Source: Sediminibacterium sp. (GTDB lineage: Bacteria; Bacteroidota; Bacteroidia; B-17B0; Aurantibacillaceae). Taken from it: a DNA stretch of 64,000 bases. This document shows positions 24,898 through 32,561 of the stretch, one piece after another. The translations under genes and the position numbers were made by a program. Under the pieces are notes generated by a model. That model saw only the letters and a program-made list of their open reading frames with translations, did not search any database and was not told the origin of the DNA. Location of the stretch: NCBI GenBank assembly GCA_030054095.1, contig JASGCO010000010.1, positions 38,865 to 102,864 of the forward strand. Direction: 5' to 3'. Position 1 is the stretch's first letter; each line of letters begins with the position of its first letter.

Positions 24898-26355
24898 TTA
24901 AAAGCGCAGATAAGGGTGTAACCCATGTAAACCGCCTTCGCGCCCAAAGCCGCTTTCTTTATAGCCACCAAAGGGCGAAGTAGGGTCAAATTTATTATAG
25001 GTGTTGGCCCACACCACACCGGCGCGCAGTTTGGTAGTTAGGTTAAATATTTTGGAGCCTTTATCCGTCCATACACCGGCACTTAAACCGTACGGAATGT
25101 TGTTGGCTTTTTCAATTACTTCTTCGATGGTGCGGAAAGTTTGGATGGTAAGCACCGGGCCAAAAATTTCTTCCTGCGCCACACGACTACTTTGCGCGGC
25201 ACCAATAAACAAGCTGGGTTTACAGAAAAAGCCTTTTTTGGGCAGGTGGCAATGGCTGCTTTGATAGAGTTCCAGTCCTTCTTCTACGCCTATTTTAAGG
25301 TAAGATGTAATTTTTTCGAGTTGTTCTTTACTGTTAATAGCGCCTATATCGGTGTTTTTATCGAGTGGATCGCCTACAATAAGTGTATCCATTCGTTCTT
25401 TCAGTTTACGGATGACCACATCGGCCACGCCTTCCTGAACAAACAGACGCGATCCGGCACAGCACACGTGTCCCTGATTAAAGAAAATGCCATTGACGAT
25501 ACCTTCTACGGCCTGATCAATTGGTGCATCTTCAAACACAATGTTAGCGGCTTTTCCTCCCAGTTCGAGGGTGAGTTTTTTGTTTGTACCTGCAACGGCT
25601 TTTTGTATGAGTTTGCCCACATCGGTACTGCCGGTAAAGGCAATTTTGTTTACATCGGGGTGATTCACCATAGCGGCACCGGTTTTCCCGAATCCGGTAA
25701 TAATATTTACAACGCCTGGTGGCAAATCGGCTTCTTCAATAATTTCGGCCAGTTTAAGCGCGGTGAGCGGTGTACTTTCGGCAGGTTTAAGCACTACGGT
25801 ATTACCGGTAGCCAAAGCCGGGGCAATTTTCCAGGCAGCCATCAGTAAAGGAAAATTCCAGGGAATAATTTGCGCGGCTACTCCAAGGGCTTGCGGATTG
25901 CGGTTAGGGAAGGCATAATTGAGTTTATCAGCCCATCCGGCGTAATAAAAAAAGTGATTGGACGCTGTTGGAATATCAAAATCGCGGCTTTCGCGAATGG
26001 GTTTGCCCCCATCCATGGTTTCGATAACGGCCAGTTCGCGGGAGCGCTCTTGCATAACGCGGGCAATGCGGAAAATGTACTTGGCGCGTTCGGCACCGGA
26101 TAATTTTTTCCAGTATTTGTCGTAAGCTGTCCGGGCAGCAGTTACCGCTGTATTTACATCTTTTTCGTTAGCTTCGGCTACTTCACTTAATTTTTCTTCG
26201 GTAGAAGGTGAAAAGCTTGCGAAGTACTTTTTAGAAGCTGGTTTTTGCCATTGGCCATTAATAAACAAATCGTATTGTTTTTTAATACGTGCGTGGTCTT
26301 TGGCCTCGGGCGCAGGGGCATACTCCCATTTGAATGCAGCGTTTACGTTATCCAT
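24898..26355 (-). CDS. Aldehyde dehydrogenase
   Basis: A 485-residue NAD(P)-dependent aldehyde dehydrogenase. Catalytic Glu264 (LELGGK) and Cys298/299 (QGHVCCAG), the Asn in PWNFP and the NAD-binding FTGSTDVG motif are intact. The N-terminal 25 residues are not part of the ALDH fold proper. The C-terminus (SPFGGYKESGFGREGG) is conserved. The substrate aldehyde cannot be told. It lies between the S41 protease gene (20 nt upstream) and the nitrilase gene (6 nt downstream) on the same strand. Confidence 0.92.
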   Translation of the reverse strand: MDNVNAAFKWEYAPAPEAKDHARIKKQYDLFINGQWQKPASKKYFASFSPSTEEKLSEVAEANEKDVNTAVTAARTAYDKYWKKLSGAERAKYIFRIARVMQERSRELAVIETMDGGKPIRESRDFDIPTASNHFFYYAGWADKLNYAFPNRNPQALGVAAQIIPWNFPLLMAAWKIAPALATGNTVVLKPAESTPLTALKLAEIIEEADLPPGVVNIITGFGKTGAAMVNHPDVNKIAFTGSTDVGKLIQKAVAGTNKKLTLELGGKAANIVFEDAPIDQAVEGIVNGIFFNQGHVCCAGSRLFVQEGVADVVIRKLKERMDTLIVGDPLDKNTDIGAINSKEQLEKITSYLKIGVEEGLELYQSSHCHLPKKGFFCKPSLFIGAAQSSRVAQEEIFGPVLTIQTFRTIEEVIEKANNIPYGLSAGVWTDKGSKIFNLTTKLRAGVVWANTYNKFDPTSPFGGYKESGFGREGGLHGLHPYLRF

Positions 26356-26374
26356 GATTCAGGTAAGCGAAAAA

Positions 26375-28054
26375 TTAAAATTTCTTTTTAGGGTTAAAAG
26401 GTTTGTTCGGTTTTTCAACGGTAGTAAGTAAGGTTTTTATTTTAGCGCCATCCGATAACAGGTTAATGGCTTCTTTTACTTCCAGATCTTGTGTGAGGCT
26501 GTATTCGAGGCGCCCGTTCTGAAAATAGTAGCGTGATACAATTTCTTCTTCGAGGGCCTGAACAATTTGTGTTTTGTGGTTATGTAAATCGTCTTTTTTA
26601 CGGGCGTTTATTTTTTGTGCCAGCAGGTCGTATTCGTTTTTAATATCGCTGAAATATTTTTCATCGCTGGCTGCCTTTTGCAATTCAATCATTTTTTGTT
26701 CACTTTCCGTTTTGTACGAATAGTCTTTGTCTTTAAGGTAGGTCAGAAAATCCTGATATTCGGCATCGCTAAGGTGGAATGTTTTTCCGCCGTTAATATT
26801 GCTGTGTTTGGCGGCATATTGGGTAGCGTAGTTAAAAATATGGTATTTGGTAAGTAAAGCCGCCAAAATATCGCTGGGCTGTTGCTCTTCCAATTTAATA
26901 TCGGGCATTACACCAGCTCCATCGTAAACAACACGACCGCCTTTTGTTTTAAAAGCGGTAATTAAACTATCGGGTACTTTTTCCACACGTCCTTCTTCAT
27001 CTTTATTGGAATAATCGAGGGCCTGTACGCAGCGCCCGCTGGGAATGTAGTACTTGGCAACGGTTATTTTTACCTTGGCATTATATACCAGATCTTTTGT
27101 TTGCTGTACCAGTCCTTTGCCATACGTACGCTGCCCGACAATAACGGCACGGTCTAAATCCTGAAGTGCGCCACTGACAATTTCGGAAGCCGAGGCGGAG
27201 TTCTGATCTACCAGCACTACCAATGGTGTTTGGGTATCAATTGGGTTATTAACCGACAGATAGGTTTTATCCCATTCCTGTAGTTTCCCTTTTGTATACA
27301 CCACGGGTTGTCCTTTTTCAACAAAAAAGTTGACGATGTTTACAGCTTCATTCAGCAAGCCACCAAGATTCCCCCTGATGTCGAGTATAAACTGTTTGGC
27401 ACCTTTGCCTTTTAAATTCAGGAAGGCTTCTTTTACTTCGCCGCTGCAATTATCGGTAAACGATACCAGTTTAATATACCCGGTATTGTTGGCAAGCATT
27501 CCGCTGTAAGGAACAGCCTTATTCTTGATTTCTTCGCGGGTCAGGTTCATTTCTACAGGGGTGGTTTGGCCCGGGTGCAAGATTTTAAGTTTTACAGGAG
27601 TTCCAGCCTGTCCTTTCAGTAGTCCGGTTATTTCGTCATATCGGCGGCCAATGGCGTTAATGCCGTTAACTTCTGTAATCTGGTCGCCCGCTCTTATGCC
27701 TGCCTTGTGCGCGGCAAATCCTTCGTAGGGATCCACGATAATGAGTTTGTTGTCTATTTCACCAATAATGGCGCCAATGCCTCCGTATTCGCCGGTGGTC
27801 ATATAACGGTAATCTTCTATTTCGTTTTCAGTAAAATACGTGTTGTAAGGATCCAGAGAGTTCAGCATGGCATCAATACCGGTTTTCATTAATTGCCCTG
27901 GTTTGGTATCATCCACATAAGCAATGTTCAATTCACGGTAAATGGAATTGAAAATATCGAGGTTTTTGCTGATCTCAAAATAATCGGGAATAAAGGCCAG
28001 TCCACTAATGGTCAGAATTAATATACTGGCATACACTATAAGTTTTTTCTTCAT
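26375..28054 (-). CDS. C-terminal processing peptidase, S41 family
   Basis: A 559-residue protease with an N-terminal hydrophobic segment (about 3-23), a PDZ domain at about 85-175 (YEGFAAHKAGIRAGDQITEVN) and the S41 catalytic domain with the Ser in DQNSASASEIVSGALQD and Lys in GQRTYGKGLVQ. It degrades or trims C-termini of periplasmic proteins. The ATG at 28054 gives a normal signal segment; the in-frame ATG at 28135 would add 27 unlike residues. The rnpA gene lies upstream on the same strand, an order common in Bacteroidota. Confidence 0.92.
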   Translation of the reverse strand: MKKKLIVYASILILTISGLAFIPDYFEISKNLDIFNSIYRELNIAYVDDTKPGQLMKTGIDAMLNSLDPYNTYFTENEIEDYRYMTTGEYGGIGAIIGEIDNKLIIVDPYEGFAAHKAGIRAGDQITEVNGINAIGRRYDEITGLLKGQAGTPVKLKILHPGQTTPVEMNLTREEIKNKAVPYSGMLANNTGYIKLVSFTDNCSGEVKEAFLNLKGKGAKQFILDIRGNLGGLLNEAVNIVNFFVEKGQPVVYTKGKLQEWDKTYLSVNNPIDTQTPLVVLVDQNSASASEIVSGALQDLDRAVIVGQRTYGKGLVQQTKDLVYNAKVKITVAKYYIPSGRCVQALDYSNKDEEGRVEKVPDSLITAFKTKGGRVVYDGAGVMPDIKLEEQQPSDILAALLTKYHIFNYATQYAAKHSNINGGKTFHLSDAEYQDFLTYLKDKDYSYKTESEQKMIELQKAASDEKYFSDIKNEYDLLAQKINARKKDDLHNHKTQIVQALEEEIVSRYYFQNGRLEYSLTQDLEVKEAINLLSDGAKIKTLLTTVEKPNKPFNPKKKF

Positions 28055-28184
28055 AAAGCAGAATAATTGCGCACGGTTCGTTTTTAGTGTTGCCGTTTGC
28101 ATATCAAAAGTAGTAAAAAAGCTGTTGTTTTCCATATAGTAAAGGAAGCCTCTTTACTCACAGATTTATTCGAGAATTTGGATG

Positions 28185-28610
28185 TTAGTCTGTTATTCCG
28201 GAAGTATTATTTTGTTTTGCAATAGGGGTTTCGGTTTGTGAAGCGGTAGGGCTAACAGCAAGAAGCAATTTCCGGACTCCTTTAAAAACAGCATGATAAT
28301 CAACTGTTTCGCGGGCAATATAAAGAATAGAAAGATTAATTTGTTTGCCATTAAGACGGGTGTAAAATTCGTTTTTTTGAAGGCGGTAGGCTTCCCGGAT
28401 ACGGCGTTTAAGCAGATTCCGGTCCACAGCCCGTTTAAAAAGACGTTTGGGCACCACAATCATAACTCTTACGGGAGGAGCATTTTCAAGACTTGTTTCG
28501 AGATAAATGCCTTTGAGGGGATAGGCTTTTACAGATGTTCCTTTGGCAAATAAAAGATCAATTTGCGTTTGACTGCAAAGGCGTTCCTGTTTATGAAAAG
28601 TGTTTTTCAA
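28185..28610 (-). CDS. rnpA: Ribonuclease P protein component
   Basis: A 141-residue basic protein that assists the RNase P RNA in tRNA 5' maturation. The diagnostic helix AVDRNLLKRRIREAYR is present, as is the N-terminal strand region with RLCSQTQIDLLFAKG. The start appears to be TTG at 28610, because no in-frame ATG lies upstream. The last 20 residues are an unstructured, Thr/Gln-rich extension. Confidence 0.93.
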   Translation of the reverse strand: MKNTFHKQERLCSQTQIDLLFAKGTSVKAYPLKGIYLETSLENAPPVRVMIVVPKRLFKRAVDRNLLKRRIREAYRLQKNEFYTRLNGKQINLSILYIARETVDYHAVFKGVRKLLLAVSPTASQTETPIAKQNNTSGITD

Positions 28611-28658
28611 CCTGACGTAAAGGTAAAAACATATTTTTGAGAAGCTGTTCTATTAGAG

Positions 28659-28689
28659 TTGGCGAGAAAAGTATAAATATGTATTTTTG
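28659..28689 (+). promoter_or_regulatory. Bacteroidota promoter of the THX gene
   Basis: TTG (28659-28661), a 20-nt spacer and TATTTTTG (28682-28689) match the consensus and lie 17 nt before the THX start. Confidence 0.55.
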
Positions 28690-28706
28690 AGCAATTAAAT
28701 TTTATT

Positions 28707-28844
28707 ATGGGAAAAGGTGATAAAAAAACCAAGCGTGGTAAAATTCATATCGGAACTCACGGTGTAAGCCGTCCGAAAAAGAACGCCGCGAAAAAAAGTG
28801 CAGCTAAAGCCGCACCGAAAAAAGCCGCTAAAAAAGCGAAGTAA
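28707..28844 (+). CDS. Small ribosomal subunit protein THX
   Basis: A 45-residue, very basic protein beginning MGKGDKKTKRGKIHIGTHG, the family hallmark, with an Ala/Lys repeat tail (AAKKSAAKAAPKKAAKKAK). THX binds 16S rRNA in the head of the 30S subunit. A consensus promoter and a terminator flank it, so it is a single-gene transcript, divergent from rnpA. Confidence 0.92.
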   Translation: MGKGDKKTKRGKIHIGTHGVSRPKKNAAKKSAAKAAPKKAAKKAK

Positions 28845-29146
28845 AACAAAGGCTATCCCAACGGATGGCCTTTTCCTTTTAAAACCCAATAGACCTTTTG
28901 AGAAAACATTTTCCCCAATATCAGGGCAGGTTTGGTATATTAAGAAGGGTATAGGTTTATGATATTTCGCATTCATTTTCCGATTTTCCGATTTTCAAGA
29001 GGAGGAAATGACAACTTAAATGATTGATTAGCAGGGGTTAGTCTGTTAAACGGTGCCTGTGAATAGTCGTTAAACTTTATTTATCTAAAAAAGTATGATG
29101 TTGGGTAATATGTGCTTACTTTTGTGCCCTTAAAATAAAACCTATA
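28845..29146. other. 302-nt intergenic region
   Basis: It holds the THX terminator (28848-28874), a short tandem TTTTCCGA-like repeat near 28977-28996, and a likely promoter box TACTTTTG at 29117-29124 for the S46 peptidase. I see no gene. Confidence 0.55.
28848..28874 (+). terminator. Terminator of the THX gene
   Basis: GGCTATCC (28851-28858) and GGATGGCC (28863-28870) form an 8-bp stem with one T-G pair and a 4-nt loop, followed by TTTT. Confidence 0.85.
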
Positions 29147-31309
29147 ATGAAAAAAATTATTGTTTTCGGATTGTTGGTATTGGGATTTTTAACCAGAACG
29201 GTAAAAGCCGATGAAGGGATGTGGTTACCTCATTTACTTGGCGAACAAGTATATGCCGATATGGTGAAAAAGGGGCTTAAACTAACCAAGGAACAACTAT
29301 ACAGTATTAATAAAAGCAGTATTAAAGACGCCATTATTATTTTTGGTGGTGGATGTACCGGAGAGATTGTAAGTAAAGAAGGATTGATTTTTACAAACCA
29401 TCATTGTGGTTACGATGCCATTGCGGCGGCCAGCAGTGTAGAGCATAACTACCTTAAAGAAGGGTTCTGGGCCAAAACCAAGCAGGAAGAAATTTATGCG
29501 AAAGGTGTACACGCGCAGTTTTTAGTAAAAATAGAGGACGTAACAGCTCAGGTAAACGAAGCCATTAAAACCATTAAGCCCGAAGAGTTAAATGCCAAAC
29601 TAACAGGGATTCTGGCTGAACTGGCTAACAAAATGGTATTGAATACTGGTTATGAGGGCCGTATCGGTTCTTTTTTTAAAGGCAACCAGTTTTTGCTGTT
29701 TACCTATCTGCGGTATAAAGATGTACGTTTGGTTGGTACACCACCGGAGAGCATTGGTAAATTTGGCGGAGATACAGACAACTGGGAGTGGCCTCGCCAC
29801 ACAGGTGATTTTTCCATTTTCAGGGTATATATGTCAAAGGAAGGAAAACCGGCAGAGTATGCGGCGGATAATATTCCTTATAATGCCAAATCGTTTTTAC
29901 CTGTTTCGGTAAAAGGACTAAAAGACGGAGATTATACCATGATTTTTGGTTACCCGGGCGGAACAAACCGTTACGAAACCAGCTATGGTGTAAAACTTAA
30001 AACAGATATTGAGAATCCGAATCTGGTGGCGTTGCGTGATGTACGTTTAAAGCACATGTTTAACGAAATGAAAAACGATCCGGCGGTTAAAATTCAACTG
30101 GCAGGTAACTATGCTTATGTTGCCAATTACTGGAAATTTTTTGATGGTGAGAGTAAGCAGTTGCTTAAATATAAAGTGTATGAACAAAAACAACAGCAGG
30201 AAGCCGCGTTTTTAACCTGGGCAAAAGGGAAATCAGAGTATGAGACTATTTTTTCAGAATTAGAAAAAGTATATGCCAGCTGGCAGCCTTACGCTAAACA
30301 CAGGGTTTATATTAACGAAGGTATTTTGGGTTCGCCTGTATTAGCCATGGCCGCCGGGTTAAAAGGATTGGACAATGCGCTGAGTAACGCTACCGCTAAA
30401 CCAACTGACGTTACAACTGCTATTGATGGGGCTAAAGCACAGTATGAAAAATTCTTTAAATCGGAAAATATTGCCTCAGATCGTAATATTGTGGCCTCTG
30501 TTCTTCAGATGTTCTATAAGAACGTGGATGCGACCCAGCAACCTAAAAACTTCTTTAATGATCTTAAAGCGGGTTATGGCGACTTAAATAGTGATGTAAC
30601 TTATACCAACTTTAGTAAAGCGCTTTTCGAAAATAGCATCTTGTTGAATGAGGCTAAATGGAAAGCCTTTATTGAAAAACCAGATACCGCTGTTTTACAT
30701 AAGGACATTGCTTATAAAACCGCTACTGCTTTTACAACTAATTATAGTAACTACGGTAAGTTGTACCAGGAATTTACAGCTAAAAACTTTGCGTTAAACA
30801 GTAAATACCTGAAAGGGATTCTGGAAATGAATAATAAAACCAAGCTGTATCCTGATGCAAATTTCACTATGCGCGTAAGTTATGGCAATGTGAAGTCATA
30901 CGAACCCCGCGACGCGGTAAAGTACAGCCACATTTGTACTTTAAATGGTATTTTAGAAAAATACAAACCGGGAGATTATGAGTTTGATGTGCCGTCAAAG
31001 TTACTGGAGTTAGCCAAGAATAAGGATTATGGGCAATACGTGGATAAGAGTGCTGGCGATATAGTGGTGTCGTTTATTACAACAAACGATATTACAGGTG
31101 GTAATTCAGGTTCTCCTGTTCTTAACAATAAAGGAGAATTGGTAGGTTTGGCTTACGATGGTAACTACGAAGCACTAAGTCACAAAATCGCTTTTGATAA
31201 AAACCTAAACCGTACAATTTGCTTAGATGTACGCTACCTGTTGTTTGTGGTTGAAAAATTGGGTGGGGCTACAAATATTATTCAGGAATTGGATATCCGT
31301 AAGATTTAA
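29147..31309 (+). CDS. S46-family dipeptidyl-peptidase (DPP7-like)
   Basis: A 720-residue exported exopeptidase that releases dipeptides from peptide N-termini. It has a signal peptide (about 1-21), the catalytic His in TNHHCGY (84-90), the Asp region DNWEWPRHTGDF and Ser654 in GGNSGSP. The residue 18 after the Ser, which separates DPP7 (Gly) from DPP11 (Arg), is Gly672, suggesting DPP7-like preference for hydrophobic P1. The family is common in peptide-feeding Bacteroidota. A TACTTTTG box precedes it and a hairpin terminator follows. Confidence 0.92.
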   Translation: MKKIIVFGLLVLGFLTRTVKADEGMWLPHLLGEQVYADMVKKGLKLTKEQLYSINKSSIKDAIIIFGGGCTGEIVSKEGLIFTNHHCGYDAIAAASSVEHNYLKEGFWAKTKQEEIYAKGVHAQFLVKIEDVTAQVNEAIKTIKPEELNAKLTGILAELANKMVLNTGYEGRIGSFFKGNQFLLFTYLRYKDVRLVGTPPESIGKFGGDTDNWEWPRHTGDFSIFRVYMSKEGKPAEYAADNIPYNAKSFLPVSVKGLKDGDYTMIFGYPGGTNRYETSYGVKLKTDIENPNLVALRDVRLKHMFNEMKNDPAVKIQLAGNYAYVANYWKFFDGESKQLLKYKVYEQKQQQEAAFLTWAKGKSEYETIFSELEKVYASWQPYAKHRVYINEGILGSPVLAMAAGLKGLDNALSNATAKPTDVTTAIDGAKAQYEKFFKSENIASDRNIVASVLQMFYKNVDATQQPKNFFNDLKAGYGDLNSDVTYTNFSKALFENSILLNEAKWKAFIEKPDTAVLHKDIAYKTATAFTTNYSNYGKLYQEFTAKNFALNSKYLKGILEMNNKTKLYPDANFTMRVSYGNVKSYEPRDAVKYSHICTLNGILEKYKPGDYEFDVPSKLLELAKNKDYGQYVDKSAGDIVVSFITTNDITGGNSGSPVLNNKGELVGLAYDGNYEALSHKIAFDKNLNRTICLDVRYLLFVVEKLGGATNIIQELDIRKI

Positions 31310-31329
31310 TTTTTTGCAGGATTGTTGCA

Positions 31330-31367
31330 AACGGTCGCTTCAGAAATTGAGGCGACCGTTTTTGTTT
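31330..31367 (+). terminator. Terminator of the S46 peptidase gene
   Basis: AACGGTCGC (31330-31338) and GCGACCGTT (31352-31360) form a 9-bp stem followed by TTTGTTTT. Confidence 0.85.
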
Positions 31368-31451
31368 TAGGCTGTTCTATTTTGTGAGTGGCGCGCCTTA
31401 AATTAAAATTATGCAATAGTAGGCGATCCGTGGTTATAACGTTCATTTTTG

Positions 31452-31497
31452 AAAGAATTGTACCTTTTCCAAAACTTCGGAAACGGGACAATTCTTT
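31452..31497. repeat. Long imperfect hairpin between convergent genes
   Basis: The 19-nt arms at 31452-31470 and 31479-31497 pair at 17 positions around an 8-nt loop (AAAACTTC). There is no T-run on either side, so it is not a standard terminator. It is between the S46 gene and the EEP gene. An RNA-processing or transcript-end role is possible. Confidence 0.5.
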
Positions 31498-31537
31498 ACA
31501 TACTAACCCGTTAAAATGGATTTATAGTACAAAAAGA

Positions 31538-32557
31538 CTAATAATTCAGTTTAATGTAAATGGCCAGATGATCGCTGTACCCATTATAATATTTGTTGTC
31601 TGAGCCATAGGTGCGGTTAGGTTTTTCTTCTCCGGTTCGTTTGTTTTTGAACAACACAAAATCTTTTTTAAGAATAAATGCCTGATTGTTTTTGTATTGA
31701 AGTCCTTTGGTGGCGCCAAACAATCCCTTATTGACAATAATCTGATCAAACACATACCATCCTTCTCTTCCGGCATGAGTCCCTTGTCCTTTTTTATGGA
31801 GTTGATAAAATGGGTTAAAAAGGATGGCGTTATTCATATTATCTTTAGCACTCAAAGTACTGTAAACAGAATTATTAGTAGGGTAGTCGTTAAGATCGCC
31901 CATGACGAGGATCTTGGCCTGCGGATTGGTTTTAAGAATTTCGTCCACTTTTGCTTTTACAATTTTGGCGGCGTACAGGCGTTTGGGTTCGGTTTCTTTT
32001 TCTCCGTCTCTACGGCTGGGCCAATGATTCACAAAGAGGTAAAGAGGATCCATCGTGATTTTGTGTTTCAACGTAACAAATAATATATTTCGTGTTTTAT
32101 ATTCGCCCAAAGCAGGGTTAGTAGCATTTAATTCTTTTACATCCTGAAAATCGAACAGTGTTTTGTCGAATAATAACCCAACATTTATGCCTCGCTCATC
32201 AAGGCCCGTTGTACAAAGTGCCGTATAGTTTCTGGCTTTTAATTGCGTTTTCAGAACCAGATCGTTTAATACCTGTTTATTTTCTATTTCGCAAAATCCA
32301 ATAATATCGGGCAGTGCCTTGCCGGCCACTGAACTGTCAATAACCTGCGATATGCGGCTCATTTTATTTTTATACTTCTGCTCATCCCATTTTAACGGAC
32401 TTCCCGGCAAATACTCCTCGTCGCTGGTTTTGGGGTTATCCATAGTGTCGAAAAAATTCTCCACATTATAAAACATAACGGTTATTTCTTTCTGAGAAAA
32501 CATATAAAAACTATTAAGACACAACAGGCTGGTATATAAAAAAATTCTCTTTATCAT
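31538..32557 (-). CDS. Endonuclease/exonuclease/phosphatase-fold protein
   Basis: A 339-residue protein with a signal-like N-terminus and the EEP fold: FYNVENFFDT near the N-terminus, a metal-binding Glu in FCEIENKQV, the HWPSR motif, GDLNDYPT and the final SDHLAI with the catalytic His. It likely hydrolyses phosphodiesters (nucleic acid or phospholipid) outside the cytoplasm. Its gene starts 4 nt after the TonB-dependent receptor gene on the same strand, so they share a transcript, which suggests breakdown followed by import of phosphate or nucleotides. Confidence 0.88.
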   Translation of the reverse strand: MIKRIFLYTSLLCLNSFYMFSQKEITVMFYNVENFFDTMDNPKTSDEEYLPGSPLKWDEQKYKNKMSRISQVIDSSVAGKALPDIIGFCEIENKQVLNDLVLKTQLKARNYTALCTTGLDERGINVGLLFDKTLFDFQDVKELNATNPALGEYKTRNILFVTLKHKITMDPLYLFVNHWPSRRDGEKETEPKRLYAAKIVKAKVDEILKTNPQAKILVMGDLNDYPTNNSVYSTLSAKDNMNNAILFNPFYQLHKKGQGTHAGREGWYVFDQIIVNKGLFGATKGLQYKNNQAFILKKDFVLFKNKRTGEEKPNRTYGSDNKYYNGYSDHLAIYIKLNY

Positions 32558-32561
32558 GATC

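Noticed and set aside
31410..31432. Third copy of the 2717-2888 inverted-repeat element
   Set aside because: Only about 12 nt (ATTATGCAATAG) match, without a matching second arm.
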